Shown one piece after another: positions 21,950-32,921 of a DNA stretch of 64,000 nt. The position numbers and the translations under genes are program-made. Source of the DNA: Verpa conica. Its lineage: Eukaryota > Ascomycota > Pezizomycetes > Pezizales > Morchellaceae. Numbering within the stretch: position 1 is the first letter of the stretch; the number at the start of each line of letters is the position of its first letter. Location: contig JAUFSD010000011.1 in assembly GCA_033030425.1 (NCBI GenBank), positions 1,178,001-1,242,000 on the forward strand, given 5' to 3'. The notes below the pieces were generated by a model. It did no database searches, was not told the origin of the DNA, and was given only the letters and a program-made list of their open reading frames with translations.

Positions 21950-24900
21950 TATCCTCACAGAACAAAAAGAAATGTTGACCAGTATTAGAGTGGTCTGGCA
22001 AAATATTTCTGACTAGTGAGAGTGACAAAACATTTGAGATCTCCCCGGGCGGCTCTTCTAGGTCGTACAATATGTAGTCTCTTTAGTGTTTACGCCTTCC
22101 TCCAGGGGTACATGAGGATAATCATGTTAGGGGCGGGCCAAGCTTTCTCTCGCATATCAGTCAATATGCAGGGAATTACTAGATACCCAGAAAGTTACTA
22201 TGTATAGAGATAGCGTAGAAGACGTGGAATATTACAATTAATGGTTATTTATGGAGCCGGAAACGGCAGAAGCCGCATTAAAATATATTGAGTACCTCTG
22301 ATCCTACCACAAGGGTGACAAGACAAGCGATATCTACCAAATAGTCTGGAGATCATTTCTAGTGCAGGGAGCTGATGTTTTTCTCTCAGTTTGACTGACT
22401 GTACTGGGTTAGGTTTTGATACGGTTCTAGAATTCAAAGTGCTGGTGAGATTATATAACTATGTAAGATTTTAGGCTCCTGGCACCAGAAGTAGGTAAAG
22501 TAATTGAATACTTAAATATCAAACCAGTCATGGTGCTATATATCCAGGGACCGATCTGCTCGGGGCAACATATCGGCACTGGTGAGAAATGCAGATCTGC
22601 GAGGTCTTTCTGAATCCGCTCTCCGGTAACTTCTTATCTGCATGCGCCCAACTTACTCAGAGCAAGCAGGGAATACCCGATAAATACACTTTTCAGGCAA
22701 GGGTGGCTCTTTGTTTAGTGCAATCATCTTCTCGAAAGAACTTTTTGGAACTACTTGCCTGTCTTGAGTATAAAACTCATGCACGCATCCAATGTGTAGA
22801 ATAATGTGGTGACCAAGGGCCACTTACAATTGAAAGCTTTGTAAACTAGGTCTTTAAGCGATTCATAGCTTAAAATGTGGGTAGGCAAGAAAACACTAAT
22901 GAAAAAAAAGAAAGTAAAAGAGGATCGCCTTCAAAAAGCGGGGTTTGCGCATAAGAATGTGTCGGGAGCTAAACAACTCTTAATTTATCGTATAAGGGGA
23001 TCTTAGGCAAGGCCGATCTGCTCCAGTGCGTTTATCTTCATAGCCTTGTGAGTCTGGGTATTCTGTGCTGGCCAGATTTTGCAGCATCAATGAGGAGGGA
23101 ACAACTACGTGTAATCAACGCCACCTTCAAAAACTGTCGGGAGTGCTTAACTGCGCACTTTTTTAACCCCGGTCTGCACTCGCATAATCGGGATTGAGTT
23201 AGTGGGCGGGGGCCTTGAGGACCCCCGCTCGCTAAGATAAATTCATTCATTGGTAAGTGTCCCAATGGGCCCCTAACAGCGCGTGCATCAAGCTGCATGT
23301 ATTGTCGCTTTGCAGAAATGTTCCTGATTGAACAGGTCTCATGGCGTAAAACGATCTGCGATTAGGCTATATATTTCTCTCTAAGTTCGAAAACTCACCA
23401 GTGAACATCAGGAGTAATTGGCCAGTTAGGATTTCCTTTCTCTTCTCTGTCATCTCGCCTATCTAGTATAATTCAGTCTACTAATTATGTCTATTCCTCT
23501 TAGCGAATTTCTCGGTTGGATTAAGATTGCCGGCTAATTTTCTACTAAGACATGCATGTCTCACCATAGATATTCCTGAGTGACGTGTCTTGTCCAAGAT
23601 TTTGAAAACATTAGCTGCTAGTTTTGAAAAGCTGGTGTTTGCATCAAGTGCGGAAAGCTGAATACACTTACAGTCGCACGACCGGAGGGGGGGGAGTTAG
23701 GCCAATAGAATCTGTATGGGTTGAGGAACACCTGGTCGGTTTGGCAGCCTGCTGTTCCTTACCATAATTGTAACCCCTGTTCACCAACAGACAATGCAAC
23801 CTATGTCTTACTTACCATCACATTTTATCCTTGGGATGCGATGCCCTCTATGGTATTTGACATTGAATTCGTCTAAAGGCTAAAGATTTGCTGTAGGATT
23901 TTTTGTAGAGGAATAAATCATTATAGGAATTAGTAAGCGGTACAACCTCACGAAAGTAACACTATAGGAAAGATATGGCATAGCGGAGATTTTTGGTAAT
24001 TGTATAGTATGATATTAGCAAAGTTAATGCGATCTACTTGAAACAGTGCCCTAGGGGTTTTAGTGATAGGTGTCAATATGTACGTGTATATAATATGGGG
24101 AAAATATTACCCTCTGGCTTAGACTGGCTCCTGAGTTATAACACAACTAGCGCGATGGACTTCGGAGTGAGAGACATTATGAGATGCTTTGGTGGGTTGT
24201 TTGAGGCTGCGAGTAAACCTTGTAAAAGTAAGACTTGGCAAGCGGTACTCGTTCCGGATTGACAAAAAGAGTAACAAGCGGGAGTCTGCCAAAGCTGAGT
24301 TCTGAAGAAAAATATCATTGGCCTAGCTACGGGGGTAGTGGGACTCGAAAACTGATAGGTGGGAGTGATCGGTCATGTCTAGAAATTTGTGCCTCTTGGG
24401 TACTGGCCAAGTAAGGATCGGCCGATCACCTGAAATGGGCATTTTAATTGAGGCCCTGGCCTGTCATGATCTGGGTGCTATCAGGATTATGATAGCCCTG
24501 CTAGGTTGTTATCGATGGGATGGTGGAGTCATTGGCCCTGAACGCCAGCTTCATGCAAGAACTCACATACCCAGTTAATCGGGAATCGTACGCATACCAT
24601 GTGTTGGGGCATTGTGGCTGTCTGCTGCAGTATCGATCTCGACTGCTTAATTCATTCAACTGATAGCAGCAATGTACGAGGTGGTCGCCGGAAAAAGAAA
24701 AGTGGAACATTTCAAAATTCTTTACTCGAACAGGGTTTCATAGTAGCAGTAATTATTACAAGACCGATTCATATAAGGGTCAGGGACTCCCCAAGATCAG
24801 CGGTTCGGCCAAATCTGCCAATGCTACGCTTGTCAGTTCGCCTCATCAACGCAGAAGCTAGTCGCTTGAATCCGACCTCTAGAAAAGGTGTGTGTTTGTT

Positions 24901-25438
24901 TGACTACATTTAAGTTAGTCAAAAGAGTTAACCGTTTGAATCTCAATAGAATTTTCCTACACAGGTCTAAATCCTTAGTATATACTACCCTACGATCTAC
25001 AGCTTTCATCAACAGAACCGGTGGGTTAAAGCAACAAGTCCTTATATAAAACGGTCTTATCCGGATCTCGGATCGATTACCTTTACGTATGTACGGCGAG
25101 GGATTACTCTCAAACGGTTCCTGGTAAAAAATGTAAGTCTAGAAACAAAATTCAAAAGATTAATACCTTGTATAAATATATTTTGTATTTAACTAACTTG
25201 GTAATGAGAAGAAACCACGTCGGGGGCTCAATCGCGCTACGAACGTAAAGCAATTGTTTTTATCAATTAGGCAGCATAGGTCAGGAGGCCAACTCTGAAG
25301 CTGAGAAGAACCAAATACCTAACAGTAGTATAGCTAGGTCTTTCTAAGCCTACACCCCGGAACAGCTACCCTATTCTAATAGCTGTGAAGAACAACTAGT
25401 CAACATCTATCTGTATTACTGGTGTGACTAGCGTCGAG
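21950..25438. other. Long gene-poor interval
   Basis: Several frames of 60-105 codons are open on both strands, but none shows a domain, consistent splice signals or a protein-like pattern. No clear terminal-repeat element was found by eye. Confidence 0.45.
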
Positions 25439-27247
25439 ATGTATTGGTTTCTCACCTCCACACTACTTATATCTACGGTAGCTCCTGCAGCTTCTTTGCC
25501 AGTGTTGAATGGAACCAGATTCTCAGGTGGATACGAACTGGAAGACTTGTTTGTGCCAGAACCACGCGGGCGCGGCACGTTTGGTCTCCTGTGGAGTTGT
25601 ATAGTCACATTTGTTCTCTGCATCTGGACTGGCGTACATCCGAATATCCTCCCTCGTTCAACATCCACGAGCCGAACAATATACAAGCTGTTTTGGATGC
25701 TATGCGCAGCTCTTCTACCGGAATTTACCATATTATGCGCCTTTGGTCAGTGGTATAAAGCACAAGAGATTCGTCATTTGTGGAATAAGAAATTCGGGGA
25801 TGATGATTCTCTAGGCCTAGCAGGGGGGTTTTTCGTACTGATGGGGGGATTCACTATCGAGGGAGATGAGGGAGACGAGCAATATGCACTGACCTTAACC
25901 CCAGAGGGGTTTAAGGAATGCTTGATTTTGGACAAAATAAAGAAAGGGGATATCCACAAGCGATTCATCACCGATAAAGGAAAAGCTAGTCACTTAGCAA
26001 AAGTACTAGCCCTCTTTCAAGCATCCTGGTTCATCTTCCAGTGTATCTCACGGAAGGCTGCTGGTTTACCAATTAGTCTGCTAGAGATTCACGTGGCCAT
26101 ACAGGTTATTCATACATGGCTCTCGTATTTCTTCTGGTGGCATAAACCTTTGGACGTCAATGAGCCTATAAAGCTCAAGATGGACCAAGCTACGATCTCT
26201 ATGATTTCTAAGGTCGCTACACCCCTATCGCTCTATACATTATCTACGTTCTGTAAGTTCCAGAGGTCCATTAGTTCCCCTGGGGACGTTCGTCTCCAGA
26301 TCCGTAAACTCTCTCGTCAACCTCTTGAGCCCCCTGAACCCGGTGAAGCCCCCGGCTTCCTCCCCGCAATTCCTACACTTTTTACACTCAGCGTTTTTAC
26401 CTTGGCCACCGCGCATGCCCTGCCTATCGTAACTACTACACCTACTACAGCTCCTGCGACTACTACGACTACTACAACTACTCTGGACGCTATAGATACT
26501 ACACCCACCGCGCCCATTATGCACTACGAGAATGAGAAGGGAGGGTCTTCTGACGCCATTGAGTGCATCGAGACACAGAGTTCTACAAATATACCCGCAT
26601 CAACCACTACCTATACCGATGATAAGAAGGGAGGAGTTTCAGTCACCGGTGGGTATATACAAACAGACAATTCTACGGGTGTACTAGAAAGCGTGATGTT
26701 TCGAAAGTACAATATTGTTTGTGAAAGGGCTCGATCAGGCGTCTTGAATTTATTCTTGAAGTGTGTTTACGATGTCCTAGAGTATATTGTCGGCGAGTGT
26801 TATGGGGACATACGTGTGGTAGGATTGCTTTTTATCTCTAACGGTGCTTTGCATCTCTGCGCATGGAATGTGCACTTCCCTACCACTGCCGAACAAACGA
26901 TCTGGCGGGTATCCTGTTTATTGATCTCTCTTGGCGCTATCATTTACATTCCGATTGTAGCAGGAACCCCGTTTGAAGACTATCTTCTGGAGGCTGTGTG
27001 GGAGTTACGTTTCTCTGACGGGACTTGTTTTATGAACACAATTAGGAGGTTTAAGATAGATTTTGACAAGTGTGAAACAAGGCTATTGAAAGCAGTGTTT
27101 GTTTTCTCTTGGCTGATGACATTGACCTATGCTTTTTGTATTTTCTTTATTACGGTGGAGTCAGTCATAAGTGTGCGGAGCCTTCTTAAAGGAGCATACT
27201 CGACTCCTTCATGGGACGGCGACAAGTACTTTCCGCATCTTGGATAA
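25439..27247 (+). CDS. Fungal multi-pass membrane protein, paralogue 2, Thr-rich insert
   Basis: A single exon of 602 aa from ATG 25439; a longer in-frame extension starts with GTG and is not used here. Residues 1-23 look like a signal peptide. PEPRGRGTFGLLWSC lies near residue 40, then VHPNI, DKGKASHLAKVL, FQASWFIFQCIS and FFWWHKPLDVNEPI. C-terminal helices match paralogue 1 at 19021-20454, which is transcribed toward this gene. Between DVNEPI (about residue 245) and FRKYNIV (about 420) sits an insertion of about 150 aa absent from the paralogue, with a hydrophobic stretch and long Thr-Thr runs. A strong GTAAGT at 26253 and in-frame acceptors such as 26687 mean part could be removed as an exitron. 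Function unknown. Confidence 0.8.
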   Translation: MYWFLTSTLLISTVAPAASLPVLNGTRFSGGYELEDLFVPEPRGRGTFGLLWSCIVTFVLCIWTGVHPNILPRSTSTSRTIYKLFWMLCAALLPEFTILCAFGQWYKAQEIRHLWNKKFGDDDSLGLAGGFFVLMGGFTIEGDEGDEQYALTLTPEGFKECLILDKIKKGDIHKRFITDKGKASHLAKVLALFQASWFIFQCISRKAAGLPISLLEIHVAIQVIHTWLSYFFWWHKPLDVNEPIKLKMDQATISMISKVATPLSLYTLSTFCKFQRSISSPGDVRLQIRKLSRQPLEPPEPGEAPGFLPAIPTLFTLSVFTLATAHALPIVTTTPTTAPATTTTTTTTLDAIDTTPTAPIMHYENEKGGSSDAIECIETQSSTNIPASTTTYTDDKKGGVSVTGGYIQTDNSTGVLESVMFRKYNIVCERARSGVLNLFLKCVYDVLEYIVGECYGDIRVVGLLFISNGALHLCAWNVHFPTTAEQTIWRVSCLLISLGAIIYIPIVAGTPFEDYLLEAVWELRFSDGTCFMNTIRRFKIDFDKCETRLLKAVFVFSWLMTLTYAFCIFFITVESVISVRSLLKGAYSTPSWDGDKYFPHLG

Positions 27248-28866
27248 GAAGGGGTGGTGGTAGTGTTTTTCATTTCCTATTTATTTCCTGTATTTCTTTT
27301 CCAAGCATGGAGTCTAAGAACTAATATGTATATATAACGCATGATACCAACTGAATTTCCCAGGTTTAATGGAACAAGAATCTCGGAAGTACTATGGTGG
27401 GGGGGTTGGCGTAAATATTCAAAAGGAGGTCTTTTATCCATCCTAAGCTGCTTATATTGATTTGTTGCGTAGGCATATATATATATATGGCTTATAAACT
27501 AGGTGGAGAATAATAAAGAAAATTCATTTCGCATAGCTATATCGTCATCTTTTTTTTATATCAAGCGATTTTACTGTTTCTGGGTACAAAATCTGGTATG
27601 CAGTTAAGAGCAAGCGCCTGCCAAGCAAACGGATGACAAAGAAAATCATAGGAATCTAATCATATCTAGATCTCACCACGTGATCAAGCACTAACAAAAT
27701 AGAAGACTATGAATAAATGAATTAATTAATCATAAGTACAAAATATTAAGGGAAGTAACTACATGTATATACATTTGTTATATTTATGTTTCTCTATGAC
27801 TTACGCTTGATGCTTGCCTACATCCCTAGCTCACTCATGTGCTAGTACTCGGTGCTTCAGCTTTCTACTTGCTGCAGATCTTCCTAAATAGCCTTCACCT
27901 TGTCATTTCGGCGAGACCTCCATAGCGGGCCGATCATGGCCCGATATGGAGGATATATAGGAATAGGAGTACGCCCCTAGGGCAGGAATAGACCATCGTG
28001 CTTTCTATTTTCTATACTACTGCTGTTTTCTTTTTTTGATTTCTCATATTGATGACATAAAAGGTGTAGGTTATTATGATAAAATTGACGAGTCCTACCA
28101 TTAGAATGCTCTCCACTCCTAAATATAAAAAAATTTCCGGCATGCTCGTACCTCCTAGCGCCAAGTCCCCTTAAATTCTTTTATAAACTGATGAGTAGAA
28201 ATATTATATGCCCCATGTGTTCTGTGATAACTACTGTTTACCCCTCTCATTGAACCTAAACAGAATAGTAGCCGTATTCTCAACTTGCACCATTCGTTCT
28301 ACCGTATTGTAGTAAGGCAATGCGCTCTAGTAGGAAATTCCCAATTAGCCTACCTAATTCACATTCCAAAGCATCTTGACCTGCGGAATATTAGTTCTTT
28401 GGGGGCCGTACTCTCAAGTAGTTGTTAAAGGAGCTTAATTTGTCAGGGTTAGGGTTTTATTCTGTAGACACATTTAATCATCGACTGCCGACTGTCACTA
28501 TGTTCTCGAATAAAGGGTCTACCCGTAGATATGGAATCAGAATTCTCTTTAGATATTTTAATGTATTATGACCTTATACGGGGGCAACTTGCTGGTCTCA
28601 GTAAGTATATGTAGTGCTTAGCTACGACTGTGCATACAAAATTGGCAACTCTAAATCTCGTTAAGGTATAGAACTACATGTATCATATGAGAGAAACTAC
28701 ATAAGTCCACTGAATCACCCGGGCTTATCCGAGATCACCGTTATCCTAGTGAATAATTATCCAAGCTCCCCCATATGCTACTTACAAGAGCTAACAATAC
28801 TACTTTTAATTGATAGGACATGAGACTAACCTTAAATAAGAAAGTCAGCTCAGAGAAATATAAACT
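27248..28866. other. Intergenic with dispersed repeats
   Basis: No gene supported. It holds one copy of an inverted dispersed repeat (27863-28006), a shorter repeat around ATCTAATCATATCTAGATC (about 27652-27690) that recurs near 48412-48450, and a telomere-like AGGGTTAGGGTTTT at 28445-28458. Confidence 0.55.
27863..28006 (+). repeat. Dispersed repeat with central palindrome, copy 1
   Basis: About 140 bp matches, in reverse orientation, 53524-53669. Most differences are transitions. The centre is a near-perfect palindrome: CCTCCATA..GGGCC and GGCCC..TATGGAGG around GATCAT. No coding capacity. Possibly an old foldback transposon. Confidence 0.75.
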
Positions 28867-29727
28867 TCATACTCGCACATTTGCTACAAATCCAATTTCA
28901 CTAAATATACCAACATTATAAAACATCGTCATACCAAATAACATGTATAAGATCAAGTACCTTTGTGAAATCGCTTGGACTTCAGGGAATTCGGGACTAC
29001 TACTTCCGCCTTTTTGACTGGCATAATTGACGCTGTATCCCCTTCCGGTCTCGGGTAATGCCAAAACTACGATATTTGTTAGCCGTGTTTTTCGGGTATA
29101 TATACCAGATACCTCTTACCATCCCAACAAAAGTATAGATAGGTTCTGTATCTGTTCTTTCCGCAATATATACCACACGGTATGGGCCCGGACCATTTGA
29201 CGCACCTTTTTCTTTGTTCTGTTGATCGCCGCACCAGTCAACACCTGCTACATATTCCAGGTCTCAGCCAATACTAAACTTACCCACAGAACCCCATTGA
29301 TGTCGATCGGGCGCTCCAACATCTTCCCCTTGGCCGGCGTCGGCCATTTATCACCGAGCACTCCCCGCGGATAGCGGAACCCTCTCCCTGAAGCCGTGCG
29401 CCCCTCAACTTCTATCGCTTTCATCGCCCTCTCCAGTGTATCCCCATCGAAGTTATGCTCCTCGGCAACTCCGGTCCTTGGCTCTTTGCCGTCCCCGCAC
29501 CAGTATGAGGCATCCTTACTAACATAGACGTTAGTGCTCCTACTTGACTCTATACTTACCGATGGGCTGGCCGTTGTAAAGAAGGGATATTTCCGTCCGT
29601 TTGGGGGTGCTGAGATGCTGAGTTGTATGGGAATTTGGTAGCTATGGCGCTTCCGTAGTATATCGCTTCGGGGGAATAGCTGTAACAGGGTTTGGTAAAT
29701 CCTGCGGTGTTGCCAGAATGAAGTCAT
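28867..29727 (-). pseudogene. RNase-like locus, fragmentary or broken
   Basis: Minus-strand frames read as protein but do not join cleanly. The first (29285-29727) includes SYWCGDG, RGFRYPRG and LERPIDINGVLW. A downstream frame (near 29112-29246) reads VDWCGDQQN and GPYRVVYIAE. A third (near 28985-29060) reads ALPETGRGYSVNYASQ. The order E-x-P-I..NG..W then G-P-Y-R-V-V-Y recalls fungal T1-type ribonucleases, where Glu and Arg are catalytic. The expected first His is Arg here, and the last catalytic His is not found. A canonical donor (GTAAGT at 29283) does not match the phase of the next piece, so a frameshift or missing exon is likely. No signal peptide was identified. A non-catalytic RNase-like effector or a pseudogene are both possible. 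Confidence 0.35.
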
Positions 29728-30029
29728 ATTATGGGTGTGGGCTAAGCCCGCTCCCGTTTATGTTTGTTGTTAAGGTACGCAGAAATCTGCGTGATTCAGT
29801 CAACAACGAAGTCTAGCATGGTATCAAATTCTAGGACATTCATTCGCTTAAATAAATAGATGAACTGTATTATTGGTTACCCTACAGTAGCCAGCGCCCC
29901 CGTCATGCGTGCTTACTCACTCACTGCAACACCTTCTGATACGCCAGACCCACCTCATATACAACTTCACTGGAATAAAAATAATTACCTCCACTTGTGG
30001 GCAGATTTTGTAAAAAGTTGAGTGTTGAC

Positions 30030-30110
30030 TCTCTGGCGGGGAATTGAACCCCGGTCACTCGCGCACCAAGCGATGACAGGCGAGTATACTAACCACTATA
30101 CTACCAGAGA
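30030..30110 (-). tRNA. tRNA-Asp (GTC), 10-nt intron
   Basis: The 81-nt gene folds as a complete cloverleaf. It has a 7-bp acceptor TCTCTGG/CCAGAGA, a D arm GTAT..ATAC, an anticodon stem CTCGC/GCGAG with anticodon GTC, and a T arm GGGGTTCAATTCCCC. A 10-nt intron (TCGCTTGGTG) sits after position 37. The mature body is identical to the copy at 52948-53028. Confidence 0.93.
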
Positions 30111-32117
30111 TTATATATAGGCGTCAAAGGTAGACCATATATATCGTAGTACAAATCTTATTTAATCTCAAAAAGGACATAGTTTTCATTTTTAGAACGC
30201 TAGGCCAATATTGTGAAAGTACGGGTGCGAGCAATAGAATGATAGTTCGATAATACGCTTAGAGGAGGGGGGTAAGCCCGACCTCTTATACCCTACATGC
30301 CTATGACTCCTAATAGGGATCGACTGCTGTCGGCCATACTCCAACAAATATATTAAACCACCAGAGGCTCCTTGCTGTTCGGTTGTGAGTCTCTAGGGGA
30401 CTCGACGCTGCCATACAAAGGCTACCACCGGGGGTATTCTCGCGACATACTACTTTACCGGATATTACCGATTATCTTACATAATTTATGCCATAGACAA
30501 ACCAAAGTAACATCCTTCACGTACATATTATCTATTCCTGGGCTGGGAAACTAACCTCCCATCTAGCGTCACTGAAATAACCTTTTGGGTTTGGGGCTAC
30601 TTTTAGGGTTTCTTGGCATGCTTAAGATTATTCCTAGTCATTGATGTGAGGGTAATTGATTCCTGTGGAGGGCGGGCTGGTAAAAGACCCGTAGTAAAAG
30701 TCTCGGTTATTAACACGCTGTCCTAGTCTCGTCCCATCCCCAGGTTTCATTTTCTACGCAGCACCGTAGGTTCTGGTGTGCATAATCCTCCGAGCTTGCC
30801 CGACTCTTTTTTCCGTATATTTCGGGTATATAGTAGCTCGGGGGCTCTCAGGAAAATTCTAGCACTTCTCGGAAATAATCTAGGGGCTTATTAAACCAGA
30901 CCTCACGGTACCTAATCCTTCTCAATACCATACATGTATTTCCTATACAGTATTGTAGGCCTAGTATGCTTACTCTCCGAGCTTTGGCCGGTTCATTTTC
31001 GGGCATGCTATTTTTCTCCGGGCCTTGTGGTAAGTACCCCCCGGGCCCCCTAGAGAACTCTGAACGCTGCGGAGACTTTCGCGGTGGCTTTGAGGCGTCT
31101 CAGAAATTTACTGCTCCAGGCTCTACGGTGCTGTGCGGCAAACTAACGCCGTCCCTGCCTGAAAGGCAATGATGACATCACTGGTGCAATCGAAGGGTGT
31201 TACCCTGTGGTTAGGTCTTAAGTATTGTCCTCCCGTTGGAACACCTTTCTCTCAGCCCTACCATTCAATCCGACCCTTCATCGTGATACATCTCTTTTTC
31301 ATACAAACCTCATCCACTAACCTCTACCGACAGGTTGTCGTAACCAGTGATGTCTAGGGCAACGGGAAGAATGTGGGTAGGGGTAGCCGCCAGAAGAGTG
31401 GAGAAGTAGGTATTAGACTCATCGACTCATCAAGGCAAAGGGCATGGGTGATGCAGCTGCAAAGAGGACGAATAAAATCTTAATACATCAGGCTCAGTCC
31501 TACCAGAAGCGTGCTCATATTAATATCACTCAGGTTGATCCCGGTCCTATCTTAGAAACAGCTGATGCTCGAGTCGGATAATGAACCATCGGCCTCGCTG
31601 ATGAATAAACGTATCAATCCAGATGTAAGTCTTTGAAAATAAAATGTGACTCCAGGTCCTTTCTTTTTTCCCTTTCATCAATTAAATGAGCATGTGACTC
31701 CAATTACATTGTAATGTTTGTTAATTGAGGGTATAGATCGAGCACCGGAGGTCCCCTATTGCTCGAAATAGCTATTATGGTCGACAGGATCCATGAGATT
31801 CTAATAGTTAAGATTGAAGCTCTAACATTGAATATCCCAATTAAAATTGCAGCGGATTAAAAGCCCCCCCCCGACATACCTAATTTACGAAAAGGCTCCT
31901 ATACGGATATGAATTGGCGCTCCAAGGGTAAACCTTTAGGTTACGTAGAGCGACCCGGAGATAATCCAATGAGTTTCCAATAGGCCAATAAAATTTCCAT
32001 AACACAACGCTTTTATTACGCGCAATAAACCTGATCTACTTGGAACCAGGAGCCTACGGATTTCTTATAAAGATTAAACAACACCGAAATCAGATAGCCT
32101 ATTATCCCGATGACAAC
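30111..32117. other. Gene-poor interval
   Basis: Only short unsupported frames. No terminal-repeat element recognised by eye. Confidence 0.45.
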
Positions 32118-32499
32118 CGGTGTTCGCGATGGAGTAGTCCGTCCGTGCTAAGATTAAGTCCGGGCGCCGTATAGCATCATAGTTCGTCTAGTCCTGTATT
32201 GAGAGATACCTTAGGGTTCAAGGTATGAGGACCGGGCCTGCATGGGGCCCTATATGGCGCCAAGAATAGGGTTAGGGTTTCTTTTTTCTTTTAAGACGAA
32301 TATCAGGCCCTTATTCATTGCTTATTTTGTGGTTAGGAATGGAGATTTCTATTCGGAAAAGTTACTAAAAATAATTTTGCAGTGATTTGTAGGGTCCTAT
32401 GGTCTGTGTAGTCTGGGAGAACCTCGCCTGGACGGACTATGGACCACAGTCTGTCCCTTCCCCGGGCTAATATAGGGCCCCGGACGGCTACAAGCACTG
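32118..32499. mobile_element. MITE (family A), copy 1, about 382 bp
   Basis: The left end (CGGTGTTCGCGATGG) and right end (CGGCTACAAGCACTG) are diverged forms of the CAGTGTTCGCAAC ends of the copy at 47517-47886. Shared internal blocks include GTCCGTCC near the left, GGGCCCTATATGGCGCCAAG, a telomere-like AGGGTTAGGGTTT at 32268-32280, ATATCAGGC, and GGCCCCGGACGG near the right. No coding capacity. Confidence 0.75.
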
Positions 32500-32769
32500 A
32501 TGTCAATCAAATTTTACAAGGGATAGAGGACAAATATAGTCAGGCCTATGGTAAACATGGGCATAATTATATAAGTCAAGCAGTACAGGTCCCCCAATCT
32601 AATTAATAACTATCGATAATCAAATAGTACGTTTCTTAGTAGCCCATCTATATTAGAATTCTCCTACTAATAATTGTCACGCCTAGATTGATTCTGTGGC
32701 GTGTTTCTGGTGAATTCCACCTATACTCTCATAAGTCCCTTCGGCGTGCTTTGGTCCCATTGTGCAATA
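32500..32769. other. Spacer between two MITEs
   Basis: No gene seen. Confidence 0.5.
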
Positions 32770-32921
32770 CAGTTGCCCTATAAGAATATACTTTTTAGGC
32801 AATATCATATTCTTATAGAAAAGTACCGCTGCACATAAAATGATACTTTTCTAGGCCGGACCGGATATTCTTACAAGGCGAATATCCTTATAGCCGGAAT
32901 TCTTATAGGGTGATCGTACTG
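32770..32921. mobile_element. MITE (family B), copy 2, 152 bp, TA-flanked
   Basis: It starts CAGTTGCCCTATAAGAATA and ends CTTATAGGGTGATCGTACTG, with TA on both sides (32768-32769 and 32922-32923). It has the same ends as the elements at 18412 and 57639, and further internal TATCCTTATAG/CTTATAG pieces make it hairpin-rich. Confidence 0.78.

Noticed and set aside
25424..25438. Extended start at GTG for the membrane protein
   Set aside because: Nuclear fungal genes start at ATG; ATG 25439 gives an immediate signal peptide.
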